The notes beneath the pieces were generated by a model. The model saw only the letters and a program-made list of their open reading frames with translations, made no database searches and was not told where the DNA came from. The position numbers and the translations under genes were made by a program. A stretch of DNA of 64,000 nt from Hephaestia mangrovi. GTDB taxonomy: Bacteria > Pseudomonadota > Alphaproteobacteria > Sphingomonadales > Sphingomonadaceae. Positions within the stretch are counted from its first letter, which is position 1; every line of letters begins with the position of its first letter. The stretch covers positions 1 to 64,000 of the forward strand of contig NZ_JAINVU010000010.1 of NCBI RefSeq assembly GCF_019880555.1. Direction: 5' to 3'. This document shows, in pieces, positions 55,211-64,000 of the stretch.

Positions 55211-56977
55211 ATGAAAAAGGGAAGATGGCTGGCGACGATCGCCGTCGCGACGCTGGCGGCGTGCGCTCCATCGAAGCAGAACGGGAACCAGAGCGCGGGC
55301 GCGGACGCCGCCATTCCCTATGGCCCCGGTGGCGCGACCACGCCGAACGCCGACTGGACGCCGTTCGTCAACAGCTTCATCGACGGGTGGTTCAAGCTCG
55401 ACCCGTCGTTCGCGGTCTATCAGGGCAAGCACGAATTCGATGGGCAATTGCCGGATTGGAGCGCAGCCGGGCTCCAACGCCAGGCCGACTTCCTCAACAC
55501 CGCGATCCAGAAGGCGCAGGGCTTTTCCGATGCCAGCCTGACCCCGCAGCAGCGTTTCGAGCGCGATTATCTGATCAAGGTCGCGCAAGGGAAATTGTTC
55601 TGGCTGACCGACGCCGATCAACCCCACACCAATCCCGCTTATTATGTCGGCGACGGGCTTGATCCCAATGTCTATCTGGCGCGGCCCTACGCCGATCTGC
55701 CGACGCGGATGAAGGCGGTCATCAAGCTGTTCGACAACGTGCCGGCCGCGGCCGCAAACATTCGCGCCAATCTGAAGACGCCGATGCCGGCGAGCTTCAT
55801 CGATTACGGCATCGCCGCGTTCGACGGATTCGCCGATTTCTACGCGAACGACGCCAAGCAGGCGTTCACCGATGTCCATGATGCCGCGTTGCAGCAGCAA
55901 TTCGCGGCGTCATCGGCCAAGGCGTCGAAGGCGATGAAGGACATCGCCGATTGGCTGCGCGCGCAAAAGCCCAGCGCCACCACCGATTTCGCGCTCGGCG
56001 CCGCGCGCTTCTCGCGGATGCTCGACACCACCGAGGATGTCGATACGCCGCTCGACCAGCTCGAGGCGATCGGCAAGGCCGATCTCGCCAAGAACCAGGC
56101 GGCGTTGAAGGATGCCTGCGCCAAGTTCGCGCCCGGCGCGACGATCGAGGCGTGCGCCAAGAAGATGCAGGACGACAAGCCCGAGGGCGGTCCGGTCGAG
56201 GCGGCGCGCAAGCAGATCCCGATGCTGCGCCAGTTCGTCACCAGCCACGATCTCGTCAGCATCCCCGGCACCGAGGAAGCCAAGGTGGAGGAAGCGCCGC
56301 CGTATAACCGGCAGAACTCCGCCTATATCGATCCGCCGGGGCCGTTCGATAAGGGCATCCCGTCGGTCTATTACATCGCGCCGCCCGATCCTTCCTGGCC
56401 GAAGGCGGAGCAGCTTGGCTTCATTCCGGGCAAGGCGGACTTGCTGTTCACCACGGTGCACGAAGTGATGCCGGGGCATTTCGTCCAGTTCCTCCACGCC
56501 AACCGCTCGCCGTCGATCTTCGGCCAGTTGTTCGTCGGCTATGGCTATGCGGAAGGCTGGGCGCATTATGCCGAGCAGATGATGTGGGATGCCGGTCTCA
56601 ACGACGGCGATCCGGAGACGCATATCGGGCAACTGACCAACGCGTTGCTGCGCGATTGCCGTTTCCTTTCCGCGATCGGGATGCACGCGCACGGCATGAC
56701 GCAGGCCGAATCCGAAAAGATGTTCGAGGATCAATGCTATCAGGATACCGGCAACGCCAAACAGCAGGCAGCGCGCGGCACCTATGATCCCGCCTATCTG
56801 AACTATACGCTCGGCAAGCTGATGATCATGAAGCTGCGTGAGGACTGGACTGCGAGCCGCGGCGGCCGCAAGGCATGGAAGGCGTTCCACGACACTTTCC
56901 TGAGCTATGGCGGCCCGCCGATCCCGCTGGTTCGCCAGGCGATGATGAACGAGCCGCAGGCGAAGGCGGTGTTCTGA
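55211..56977 (+). CDS. DUF885-family zinc-peptidase-like lipoprotein
   Basis: 588 residues from the ATG at 55211, with GGAGGT upstream; the lipobox is LAAC near residue 18. The family's metal motif HEVMPGH is at 417-423, followed by EGWAHYAEQM with a likely further Glu ligand. DUF885 proteins are predicted gluzincin-type metallopeptidases in the periplasm or on the outer membrane, and few have known substrates. Convergent with trpF, 5 bp apart. Confidence 0.87.
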   Translation: MKKGRWLATIAVATLAACAPSKQNGNQSAGADAAIPYGPGGATTPNADWTPFVNSFIDGWFKLDPSFAVYQGKHEFDGQLPDWSAAGLQRQADFLNTAIQKAQGFSDASLTPQQRFERDYLIKVAQGKLFWLTDADQPHTNPAYYVGDGLDPNVYLARPYADLPTRMKAVIKLFDNVPAAAANIRANLKTPMPASFIDYGIAAFDGFADFYANDAKQAFTDVHDAALQQQFAASSAKASKAMKDIADWLRAQKPSATTDFALGAARFSRMLDTTEDVDTPLDQLEAIGKADLAKNQAALKDACAKFAPGATIEACAKKMQDDKPEGGPVEAARKQIPMLRQFVTSHDLVSIPGTEEAKVEEAPPYNRQNSAYIDPPGPFDKGIPSVYYIAPPDPSWPKAEQLGFIPGKADLLFTTVHEVMPGHFVQFLHANRSPSIFGQLFVGYGYAEGWAHYAEQMMWDAGLNDGDPETHIGQLTNALLRDCRFLSAIGMHAHGMTQAESEKMFEDQCYQDTGNAKQQAARGTYDPAYLNYTLGKLMIMKLREDWTASRGGRKAWKAFHDTFLSYGGPPIPLVRQAMMNEPQAKAVF

Positions 56978-56982
56978 CCGAG

Positions 56983-57618
56983 TCAGGCCGCGGCGACGGC
57001 AGCAAGGAAAGCGGCGATCTTGCCCGCATCCTTGCTGCCCGGCGCGGTCTCGACGCCTGACGACACGTCGACCAGCCGCGCCCCGGTGCGGCCGATCGCC
57101 TCGGCGACGTTGGCGGTATCGAGGCCGCCGGAAAGCGCCCAGGGCAGCGGGTGGCGCACGCCGTCGAGCAGCCGCCAGTCGAAACGCAATCCCATGCCGC
57201 CGGGAAGTGCTGCGCCATCGGGCGTCCTGGCGTCGTAGAGCAGGCGATCGGCGGCGCCCGCGAACTGGCGCGCGCCATCCACGTCGGCGCGCGTCTTGAC
57301 CGCGATCGCGGCCCACACTTCGCGGCCGGTGCGCTGGCGGATCGCCGCGACGCGCGCCGGCGCGGTCTTGTGGAGTTGCAGCGCGTCGAGCCCGGCAGCC
57401 ACCGCGCGGTCGACCAGCGCATCGTCGGGATCGACGAACACGCCGACCCTGGCGATATGCCCCGGCACCTGCCGGGCGAGGCCGCTGACCTGATCGGGCG
57501 TCACATTGCGCGGCGAGGGCGGGAAGAAAACGAACCCGACGTGGCTCGCGCCGCCGGCCACCGCCGCGGCCAGCGCGTCGGGCGTCGAAAGGCCGCAGAT
57601 CTTGGCAGTGACAGGCAT
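56983..57618 (-). CDS. trpF: Phosphoribosylanthranilate isomerase
   Basis: 211 residues from the ATG at 57618. TIM-barrel with the catalytic Cys in AKICGL, the general acid Asp region DALQLHKTAP, and the phosphate-binding end DVSSGVE. It catalyses the Amadori step of tryptophan synthesis. It is the last gene of a minus-strand run lapA-pyrF-DUF3147-trpF; trpB, often next in related genomes, is not here, and a DUF885 gene converges instead. Confidence 0.92.
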   Translation of the reverse strand: MPVTAKICGLSTPDALAAAVAGGASHVGFVFFPPSPRNVTPDQVSGLARQVPGHIARVGVFVDPDDALVDRAVAAGLDALQLHKTAPARVAAIRQRTGREVWAAIAVKTRADVDGARQFAGAADRLLYDARTPDGAALPGGMGLRFDWRLLDGVRHPLPWALSGGLDTANVAEAIGRTGARLVDVSSGVETAPGSKDAGKIAAFLAAVAAA

Positions 57619-57664
57619 CAGGCGCACATCGCGACGATGGCCGCGAAGGTCAATCGCGATGCCG

Positions 57665-58012
57665 TCACAATCGCAAGCCGAAGCGCGGGCCGACTATCGT
57701 CATCGCGCCGTACAGCACGATCGTCAAAGCACAGCCGAGCACGAGCGCCGCCCAGAAAGGGACACTGTTGCGCAACAGCGCGGGTATCAAAAGGAACATC
57801 GGCAGCGACGGCAGGACGTACCAGAAAGTCGCCGAAGCGTGCGCGGCCATGTTTTCGGCATCGGGCTTTTCGGACCACAGCCAGATCATGCCGAGGACCG
57901 AGACCAGCGGCAGCGAGGCGATCAGCGCGCCGAAGCCCGGATATCGTTTCGCCAAGGTGGAGGCGAGGGCGATCAGCACGCCCGAGATCAGCGCTTTCAA
58001 CGCGAGAAACAT
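57665..58012 (-). CDS. DUF3147-family membrane protein
   Basis: 115 residues from the ATG at 58012. Four predicted membrane helices (LALKALISGVLIALASTLA, LIASLPLVSVLGMIWLW, VLPSLPMFLLIPAL, ALVLGCALTIVLYGAMTI). The family is of unknown function and often small integral membrane proteins. It starts 10 bp after pyrF. Confidence 0.83.
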   Translation of the reverse strand: MFLALKALISGVLIALASTLAKRYPGFGALIASLPLVSVLGMIWLWSEKPDAENMAAHASATFWYVLPSLPMFLLIPALLRNSVPFWAALVLGCALTIVLYGAMTIVGPRFGLRL

Positions 58013-58022
58013 CGGGCCAATC

Positions 58023-58697
58023 CTAAAGCGTCGCCTCGATCGCGCGGGCGGCTTCGTCGGGATTGTCGGCCCGGGTGATCGGGCGGCCGACGACGATGAT
58101 CGAGGCGCCGCCGTCGAGCGCCTCGCGCGGGGTGACGACACGCTTCTGGTCGCCGATCGCGCCGTTCGCCGGGCGCACGCCGGGAACCACGAAGAAGCCT
58201 TTGGGCCACAGCTTGTGCGCCGCCTTCACCTCGGCGCCCGAACAGACGATGCCGTCGATGCCCGCGCGCATCGCGAGTTCGGTCAGGTGGAGCACCTGGT
58301 CATGCGGGTCGCGCTCGACCCCGATCGATTTGAGGTCGCGATCGTCGAGGCTGGTCAGCGTCGTCACCGCGACGACCTTGGTGCCGGTGGGCGCGGCCGC
58401 CTTGGCATCCTCCAGCATCGCGCGGCCGCCGGCGGCGTGAACGGTGAGGATGGCGGGCTCGATCGGGCGCAGCGCCTGGATCGCCTTGGCCACCGTGTTG
58501 GGAATGTCGTGGAGCTTCAGGTCGAGGAAGATCGGCAGGCCGAACGCCGCCATCTCCATCACGCCGTGGCGCCCGTTGCCCATGAAGAATTCGAGCCCGA
58601 GCTTGATTCCGCCGACATGGTGGCGAACGCGCGTCGCCAGCGTCTTGGCGGTTTCCAGCGAGGGCGTGTCGAGCGCGACGTAGATGCGGTTGGTCAT
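58023..58697 (-). CDS. pyrF: Orotidine 5'-phosphate decarboxylase
   Basis: 224 residues. The catalytic Asp-Lys-Asp set is in DLKLHDIPNT (Asp59, Lys61, Asp64), and the phosphate loop is VVGRPITRADNP. It makes UMP in pyrimidine synthesis. The start overlaps the stop of lapA (ATGA). Confidence 0.94.
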   Translation of the reverse strand: MTNRIYVALDTPSLETAKTLATRVRHHVGGIKLGLEFFMGNGRHGVMEMAAFGLPIFLDLKLHDIPNTVAKAIQALRPIEPAILTVHAAGGRAMLEDAKAAAPTGTKVVAVTTLTSLDDRDLKSIGVERDPHDQVLHLTELAMRAGIDGIVCSGAEVKAAHKLWPKGFFVVPGVRPANGAIGDQKRVVTPREALDGGASIIVVGRPITRADNPDEAARAIEATL

Positions 58698-59014
58698 GCC
58701 GGTTCCCCGGGTGTCGTCGGTCCGGGATCGGCGACCACCGTCGGCACCGTCGGCGCCATCGCGGCGGCGCGCAGCTCGGTGATCGTGCGGTCAGCGGTGA
58801 CCAGCCGGTTGCGCAGCCGCCAGCGCACCGCGTGATGATAGACCAGCGTCGGCACCAGGCCGATGAGGAACATCACCAGCATCAGCAGCGGCAGATTGAC
58901 GTCGGCGATCAGCCCGCCCCACAGCTTGATCGGCACCGTCGTCCAGTTGGCGAAGGCGAACACCACCAGCAGCACGGCGAGCAGGAACCAGAACAGGCCC
59001 TTCAGGAATGGCAT
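58694..59014 (-). CDS. lapA: LapA-domain inner-membrane protein
   Basis: 106 residues with two N-terminal membrane helices (LFWFLLAVLLVVFAFANW and LPLLMLVMFLIGLVPTLVYH) and a basic cytoplasmic tail: the lipopolysaccharide assembly protein A domain. It lies upstream of pyrF with an ATGA overlap. Confidence 0.87.
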   Translation of the reverse strand: MPFLKGLFWFLLAVLLVVFAFANWTTVPIKLWGGLIADVNLPLLMLVMFLIGLVPTLVYHHAVRWRLRNRLVTADRTITELRAAAMAPTVPTVVADPGPTTPGEPA

Positions 59015-59140
59015 CAGGCGGCGCGCTCGTCTCGGTGTAGCATGGCGGCGGAGCCTATTACGCCCGGCACGATTTGGCCAGAGGGCGGGTGGGGGGGCGG
59101 GCGGTCACCGCTTTCGCCCCGTTTGCGGTCTTTATCCCCT

Positions 59141-59154
59141 CCTCGAAAGCGAGG
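59141..59154. repeat. Intergenic hairpin CCTCG/CGAGG
   Basis: CCTCG-AAAG-CGAGG is a 5-bp stem within a pyrimidine/purine-rich stretch (CCCCTCC...GGAAAGGAGGG) between lapA and the patatin gene. It resembles the hairpin at 3534-3550. Confidence 0.4.
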
Positions 59155-59169
59155 GAAAGGAGGGCGGCT

Positions 59170-61470
59170 TCACGGGGCGCCGATCTCGTCGCGCAGCGAT
59201 GCGATCAGTGTGGGGATCGTGGTGAGGCGCGGTTCTTCCTCGTCGAGGACGGCGAGGAACGCCGCGCGCTTGATGCCGGCGACGCGGCCGGGCTTGAGGC
59301 GGATGCTCTCGGGCAGCGTCGACAGCACGATGTCGATCATCCGCTCGGCACCGTGCAGGCGGCCCCACAAATAGTCGTTCTCGCGATAGGCACGGCTGAA
59401 AAAGGCGCCGAAGCTGTTGAACTGGATGCCCTTCAGCGTCGCCTCGGCGCCACCGGCGCGGATCGAGCGGGCATCGTCGGGCGCGATGCGATCGACCTTG
59501 ATCGGATCGAATTCGTCGAGCCCTTCGCCCTGCAGCAGCGGCAACGTCGCAACGTCGAAATAGGGAAAGCCCAGATAGGTCAGCAGCATCTCGCGGCGGA
59601 TGGGCTTGGACAGGACCGCCAGCGCGCCGGCCATGCGCTCGTCGGTTTCGGCGTCGAGGCGGGTGAGGTCCATCGATTCGCCGAGGCGATCGAGCACCAC
59701 GCCGGCGTCATCGGCGAGGCGGCGGACATCGCGGCGCAAACGGATGTGCTGATCGGTGCGCTTGCATTCGAGATAGAGCGCGAGCGATTCGTAGATCGCC
59801 TCGCGGATCGGGGCGAGTTCGGCCTCCTCATGCGCCATTTCGATCTCGGCCAGGCGCCGCGCGAGCAGCCGCAGCCGGCGGATGCGGAACCCGAGGTCGT
59901 AGCGGCGGAGGAAATCAATCGTGGCGTCGCTCGCCTTGCCGGCGAAGGTCGGCGTCTCGTCGTGGAAGCCACGGGCGCGGATCGTCGCGGCCACGGTATC
60001 GCGGATATGGCGCTTGCGGCTCGGCCCATGCTCACCCCCGACCTGGTAGAGCAGCGTCGAGATGAGATCGATCACGCCGTCGATCTTGAGATGGCCGTAG
60101 GCGGCATAGGCATAACCCGCCTTAACCGCCGCGGCGTTCTGCGCGCGGCGTCGCCAGGAGAGTAGGCGGCCCGGCGTCGGCCGATCGAGAAACAGCGTGT
60201 GGCCGAACAGCGATTCGATCTCGCCCGCGACCTCGGGCGCGATGTCGGACACGATCGCGCGCATCCGCTCGATCCGCGCGGAGCGTTCGGCCAGGTCTTC
60301 CAGATTGTCGCGGATCGGCTGCTGGCGGGGCAGCTCCGATACCGCGCCGATGATCGTCTGGAAGAAGCCGGGCGCTTCGCCCACTTCGCCGCCGAAATGG
60401 ATTTTCAGCCCCGGCGAGGGATCGATATAGATGAAGCGGCGGTCGATCTGGCGGTGCGCGGGGCGTTCGCGCAGCGCATCGATCGCCGGACGGAAGGGGG
60501 CGTTGGCGAGCACCGATCCGTCGATCAGCACAGCCTTGTCGGCCGCATTGGCGGCGGCCTGACGCGGCAGCACGCGCGCAAGGAACGCGTCGCGCCCCGG
60601 CCAGGCGGTGTGGCGCTGATCGAGCACCTCGTCGAGTTCCTTGACGGTGAACGGCGGAAACGCGCCGGGGAAGCTCGAGGTGGCGCGCGCCGCGAACACC
60701 AGCTCGGCCGGATCGGCGAGCATGTTCACCGCTTCGCCGTGATCGCTATAGGGAAACACCAGCCGATGTTCGGTCTCGACCACTTCGGGCGGCGAATTGA
60801 GCCGCAGCCGCTCGGGGTGGCCGCGAAAATCGGTGACGGTGACGTAGAGATCGAGCGGCTGGCCATCTGGCAGCAGGCGCGCCTCGCGCGGGGCGGCGGC
60901 CATCGCCTCGACCGCGTCCATCAGCATGTTGGTGAACAGATGCCCACCGAACGGCGGCTCGAACCAGCGCGACCGCACGAAATGCGACAGCTTGTTGCGA
61001 ACCTCCTCACGCGCGGCGGGCTCGACCAGTTCGTCGACATCGCCGCCGTTGCGCTTGGCGGCCATCCATGCCAGCGGCAAGGCCCAGGCCTTGGTCAGCC
61101 GGTTCGACGGCGCGGCATCGGGGGCGATCAGCGCCTCGACATCGGCCGATGTCAGCCACAGGTCGGTCAGCGGTTCGAGCGATTGCCCGGTGGAGATCGC
61201 CTGGGCGAGGAACACCCCGTTGATCCCGCCCGCGCTGGCGCCCGCGATGATATCGACCAGCACCCGCAGCTTGACGCCGGCGACCTCCTCGATCTCCTCC
61301 AGCATCGCGCGGTAGATGCCCTGGCTGCCGCCCGCCGCCGCCTCGCGGGCGTGGAACGCGCGGCTCGCCCGGGCGAAGCGCCAGATTTCCTTGGTGATGC
61401 CGTGCATGTAGACCGCGAGGCTGATGCCGCCGTAACAGACCAGAGCGAGCCGTACTTCCTTTTCGCGCAT
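59170..61470 (-). CDS. Patatin-like phospholipase (DUF3376 type)
   Basis: 766 residues. The N-terminal patatin domain has the oxyanion-type CYGGISLAVYMHG, the nucleophile GASAGG (Ser79) and the catalytic Asp in LIDGSVL (~316). A long C-terminal DUF3376 region follows, with many charged helices. Members are predicted lipid acyl hydrolases; the substrate is unknown. It reads in the same direction as the EEP nuclease gene upstream. Confidence 0.87.
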   Translation of the reverse strand: MREKEVRLALVCYGGISLAVYMHGITKEIWRFARASRAFHAREAAAGGSQGIYRAMLEEIEEVAGVKLRVLVDIIAGASAGGINGVFLAQAISTGQSLEPLTDLWLTSADVEALIAPDAAPSNRLTKAWALPLAWMAAKRNGGDVDELVEPAAREEVRNKLSHFVRSRWFEPPFGGHLFTNMLMDAVEAMAAAPREARLLPDGQPLDLYVTVTDFRGHPERLRLNSPPEVVETEHRLVFPYSDHGEAVNMLADPAELVFAARATSSFPGAFPPFTVKELDEVLDQRHTAWPGRDAFLARVLPRQAAANAADKAVLIDGSVLANAPFRPAIDALRERPAHRQIDRRFIYIDPSPGLKIHFGGEVGEAPGFFQTIIGAVSELPRQQPIRDNLEDLAERSARIERMRAIVSDIAPEVAGEIESLFGHTLFLDRPTPGRLLSWRRRAQNAAAVKAGYAYAAYGHLKIDGVIDLISTLLYQVGGEHGPSRKRHIRDTVAATIRARGFHDETPTFAGKASDATIDFLRRYDLGFRIRRLRLLARRLAEIEMAHEEAELAPIREAIYESLALYLECKRTDQHIRLRRDVRRLADDAGVVLDRLGESMDLTRLDAETDERMAGALAVLSKPIRREMLLTYLGFPYFDVATLPLLQGEGLDEFDPIKVDRIAPDDARSIRAGGAEATLKGIQFNSFGAFFSRAYRENDYLWGRLHGAERMIDIVLSTLPESIRLKPGRVAGIKRAAFLAVLDEEEPRLTTIPTLIASLRDEIGAP

Positions 61471-61494
61471 CGCCGGCTCACCGTCTCCCCGCGG

Positions 61495-62187
61495 TCACGC
61501 CCGCTCCACCGTGGCCCAGATCGGCAGGTGGTCCGAAGCGGTGCGCGCCGTCAGGCTGTCATGCACCCCGCAGTCGACGATGCGCAACTCCGGCGAGACC
61601 ATGATCTTGTCGAGCCGCGCCACCGGGCGGCGGGCGTGAAAGCTGGGGCCGGTGTCGGCGACCTGATAACCGTGGCGGAAATCGCGCATCGCGCCGGTTC
61701 GCGCGCTCCATTCGTTGAGGTCGCCCATCAGGATCGTCGGGTGGCGCGTGGTGGAAACGTCGATATGGCTCATGATCGCATGCGCCTGCCGCCGCCGCCA
61801 CAGGCCGGAGAGATCGAGGTGCATGCCGACGATGCGGATCGTTTCGTCGCCAAGCATGACATCCGCCATCACCGCGCCGCGCGGTTCGAGGGCGGGAAGG
61901 TGGATCGGTTCGCGGTCGATGATCTCGGCGCCGCGCCGGACGAGGATGGCGTTGCCGTGCCAGCCCATCGACGCCGCCCTGGTGCCGAACGGCACTGCTT
62001 GCCAGGGGCTGTCGTCGAGCTGGTGGTGCTGGATCACCTGTGCGCGCGCGCCGAAGCGGCGATCGGCTTCCTGCAGGCAGACGATATCGGCGTCGATCTC
62101 GCGCAGCACCTCGAGAATGCGATCGGGGCGGCGCCGTCGATCGGTGCCGATCCCCTTGCGCATATTGTAACTGGCTACCTTGATCAT
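61495..62187 (-). CDS. Endonuclease/exonuclease/phosphatase (EEP) family hydrolase
   Basis: 230 residues from the ATG at 62187, with CAGGCGGA upstream. EEP-fold motifs: ASYNMRKG, CLQEADRR (metal Glu), GMHLDLSG (catalytic His), GDLNEWS (Asp-Asn) and SDHLPIW (Asp-His). The set is complete, so it should be an active metal-dependent phosphodiesterase; nucleic acid, lipid or small phosphoester substrates are all possible. Confidence 0.86.
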   Translation of the reverse strand: MIKVASYNMRKGIGTDRRRRPDRILEVLREIDADIVCLQEADRRFGARAQVIQHHQLDDSPWQAVPFGTRAASMGWHGNAILVRRGAEIIDREPIHLPALEPRGAVMADVMLGDETIRIVGMHLDLSGLWRRRQAHAIMSHIDVSTTRHPTILMGDLNEWSARTGAMRDFRHGYQVADTGPSFHARRPVARLDKIMVSPELRIVDCGVHDSLTARTASDHLPIWATVERA

Positions 62188-62299
62188 TCCGCCTGAGTAA
62201 CGCCCGAGCCTTGGTGCCGGTTGCAGGAACTGGAGCACCGGCGATTGATAACCGGGGGCGGCGGAGAGCCGGTCGTCGCAGTCTGCATGGCCGCGCTTA

Positions 62300-62905
62300 T
62301 CATGCCAGGTTTTCGATCGCCTTGTCGATGATCGTGCCGATGCGGCTGCCCAGCGCCGTGACGTCCATGTCCGGCCGCATCACCCTGCGCATCAGGATGC
62401 CGATGCCGAGCGCGAGAATGAAATCGACGGCCAGTGTGAGATTTTCATCGGCGGGGCGGGAGGAAAGCGCGGACAGCGCCGCCGTCAGGCTGGCACGCAT
62501 TCGCGCATCGATCACCTGATTGGCCTTGGCGATCCGCTCGTTGCGGCCGGCCTCGGCGATGATCTCGGCCATCATGCGGCATTCGTCGAGCGGCTCGTCA
62601 TACGACGCAAAGCGATCCAGCCAGGCCCGGATGCCCTTGACGTCGCCGGCCGCGACCGCCGCTGCGAGAACGTCTTCTTCCAGCCACGAAGCGACATCGG
62701 CCTCGCAGATCGCCGCGATGATCTCCTCCTTGCCAGCGAAGTCGCGATAGATCTGGCCGACCTTGATGCCCGAGGCGCGAGCGATCTGGGCGATGCCCGT
62801 CTGATGGAAGCCGTGTTCGACGAACAGCGTCCTGGCGGTGGTCAACAGATGATGGCGACGCGTCTCAGCCCGCGCCTCGCGCCTCACGACGCCGCAGTGC
62901 AGCAT
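62300..62905 (-). CDS. TetR/AcrR-family repressor
   Basis: 201 residues from the ATG at 62905. The N-terminal HTH (residues ~10-60: HLLTTARTLFVEHGFHQTGIAQIARASGIKVGQIYRDFAGKEEII) is canonical. The C-terminal ligand domain is helical. Divergent from an RND efflux adaptor gene, with a perfect palindromic operator between them, so it most likely represses the pump and itself. Confidence 0.9.
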   Translation of the reverse strand: MLHCGVVRREARAETRRHHLLTTARTLFVEHGFHQTGIAQIARASGIKVGQIYRDFAGKEEIIAAICEADVASWLEEDVLAAAVAAGDVKGIRAWLDRFASYDEPLDECRMMAEIIAEAGRNERIAKANQVIDARMRASLTAALSALSSRPADENLTLAVDFILALGIGILMRRVMRPDMDVTALGSRIGTIIDKAIENLA

Positions 62906-62971
62906 TTTTTTCCTATGACCTTCCCAATCGCTTGCCAACCATCCTGCCGACGCGTAGAGCGCCGGCGAAAT

Positions 62972-62991
62972 GTGAGTGAACGATCACTCAC
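62972..62991. promoter_or_regulatory. TetR-type operator palindrome
   Basis: GTGAGTGA-ACGA-TCACTCAC, a perfect 8-bp inverted repeat with a 4-base centre, in the 118-bp divergent region between the TetR and efflux genes. The form TGAGTGA...TCACTCA is typical of AcrR/TetR operators. Confidence 0.8.
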
Positions 62992-63023
62992 TAACGATAT
63001 ATGAACCATCGCGGGTCGACGCC

Positions 63024-64000
63024 ATGAAAAATGTCATATTGGCAAGCGGAATAGCTTTGCTCTTGTCCGGGTGCGGTCACGGCCAGCAACAGCAGCAGGC
63101 AGCCGGTCCGCCGCAGGTATCCTATGTGACGGTGACGCAGCAGCCGGTGACGCTCAGCACCGAGCTGCCGGGGCGGACCAATGCCTATGAAACGTCCGAC
63201 GTCCGGCCGCAGGTGGATGGTCTGATCAAGGCGCGGCTGTTCGAGGAAGGCGATTTCGTTCGCGCCGGCCAGCCGCTCTACCGCATCGACGCAGCGCCCT
63301 ATCAGGCTCAGGTGGCCAGCGCGCGCGCCGCCCTGGCCAAGGCGCGCGCGGCGATCGCCTCCACCTCGGCATTGGCGCGGCGTTATGGCGAGCTGGTCAA
63401 GATCAACGCGATATCGCGGCAGGATGCCGAAGACGCGGCGACCAATGCGGAGCAGGCGAAGGCCGATGTCGCCGCGCAGGAGGCCGCGTTGCAGAATGCC
63501 CAGATCAACCTCGGGCGGACCACCGTGCGCGCACCGATCTCGGGCCGGATCGGCCGATCGACCTATACCACCGGCGCACTGGTCACTGCGTCGCAGGCCA
63601 ATCCGCTGACCACGATCCAGCGGCTCGATCCGATCTATGTCGATATCCAGGAATCGAGCGCCGACCTGTTGCGGCTGCGCCAGGAGATGCTGGCCGGCAA
63701 GCTGGCGAAGGATGGTGATGCCGCTCGCGTTCGCCTGACGCTCGAGGATGGCTCCGCTTATCCGCTGACAGGGAAGCTCAAATTCACCGACGTGACGGTC
63801 GATCCCAATACCGGCAGCCAGGTGATCCGGGCGGTTTTCCCCAATCCGCAGCACCTGTTGCTGCCGGGCATGTTCGTGCGTGCCGAGCTTGTGGAAGGCA
63901 CCCGTGAGAATGCGATGCTGGTGCCGCAGCGCGGCGTCTCGCGCGATGAGAAGGGCGGGGCGGTCGCGCTGGTGGTCGGCGCCGACGGCAAGTTGCAGCA
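63024..64000 (+). CDS. RND efflux periplasmic adaptor (MFP), partial
   Basis: Runs off the right edge; 325 codons are visible from the ATG at 63024. Lipobox LLLSGC (Cys17). Membrane-fusion protein features: the beta-barrel/lipoyl segment PQVDGLIKARLFEEGDFVRAGQPLYRID, a coiled-coil hairpin, INLGRTTVRAPISGRIG, and the MP-proximal VLVPQRGV. As in AcrA/MexA it links an inner-membrane RND pump, expected just downstream, to an outer-membrane channel. A Gln-rich stretch follows the lipidated Cys. Controlled by the divergent TetR regulator. Confidence 0.92.
   Translation, partial: MKNVILASGIALLLSGCGHGQQQQQAAGPPQVSYVTVTQQPVTLSTELPGRTNAYETSDVRPQVDGLIKARLFEEGDFVRAGQPLYRIDAAPYQAQVASARAALAKARAAIASTSALARRYGELVKINAISRQDAEDAATNAEQAKADVAAQEAALQNAQINLGRTTVRAPISGRIGRSTYTTGALVTASQANPLTTIQRLDPIYVDIQESSADLLRLRQEMLAGKLAKDGDAARVRLTLEDGSAYPLTGKLKFTDVTVDPNTGSQVIRAVFPNPQHLLLPGMFVRAELVEGTRENAMLVPQRGVSRDEKGGAVALVVGADGKLQ

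Noticed and set aside
1..64000. CRISPR arrays and rRNA genes
   Set aside because: No regularly spaced direct repeats or rRNA-like stretches were seen on reading through the window.

Overview
The window is a high-GC chromosomal segment from an alphaproteobacterium, most likely a sphingomonad (Sphingomonas or a close relative). This is inferred from the gene families and gene order (lapA-pyrF-DUF3147-trpF, stand-alone hisI, an aerobic KorAB 2-oxoacid:ferredoxin oxidoreductase), from sphingomonad-type intergenic hairpins such as CCCTGAA-N5-TTCAGGG, and from the style of the exopolysaccharide genes. No rRNA or complete tRNA gene and no CRISPR array was seen.

Layout. (1) 1-11242, mostly housekeeping: the tip of an IS5-family element, a DUF481 outer-membrane protein, rppH, an HSL-type esterase, an HDAC-family deacetylase, a decayed higBA toxin-antitoxin pair, korAB, a photolyase, an SDR and purF, then a small Rho_N-type protein. 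(2) 11243-12260, an insertion-sequence graveyard in which an IS1182-type transposase fragment runs into an IS110-type fragment. (3) 12260-44920, a large exopolysaccharide (EPS) locus. It has a phosphoglycosyl transferase, ten glycosyltransferase genes (eleven GT domains), Wzx, Wzy, a short Wza/OPX, a separate beta-barrel, a fused Wzc tyrosine kinase, a PPP-type phosphatase, a PilZ protein, two GH16 glycanases (one with an in-frame stop), a Stf0-type sulfotransferase, a pyruvyl transferase, an ABC exporter and two very large tandem GT2 - NodS-like methyltransferase - NodB-like deacetylase fusions. (4) 44936-46311, mobile debris: a 14-bp tRNA-Ser 3'-end-like scar, the first 21 codons of a tyrosine integrase, and a decayed IS3-family element. 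(5) 46471-64000: an EPS-type acyltransferase, then housekeeping and catabolic genes (hisI, a MerR/acyl-CoA dehydrogenase pair, a SleB-type hydrolase, cysK, an MFS transporter, a DUF885 peptidase, trpF, pyrF, lapA, a patatin, an EEP nuclease) and a divergent TetR/RND efflux pair with a clear operator.

How the EPS genes may work together (inference): the ExoY-like enzyme would start a lipid-linked repeat unit, the glycosyltransferases extend it, and the sulfotransferase, pyruvyl transferase, methyltransferase, deacetylase and acyltransferase decorate it. Wzx flips it, Wzy polymerises it, and Wzc with the short OPX protein and the beta-barrel exports it. Several enzymes (ExoY-, ExoA-, ExoL-, ExoV-, ExoK- and ExoZ-like) recall rhizobial succinoglycan genes.

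The most unusual part is the tightly overlapping set at 22028-30769. It holds two paralogous trifunctional enzymes, one of which has lost the metal-binding residues of its deacetylase domain, followed by an ABC exporter and a GT2. It may modify, or separately export, a glycan or glycolipid.
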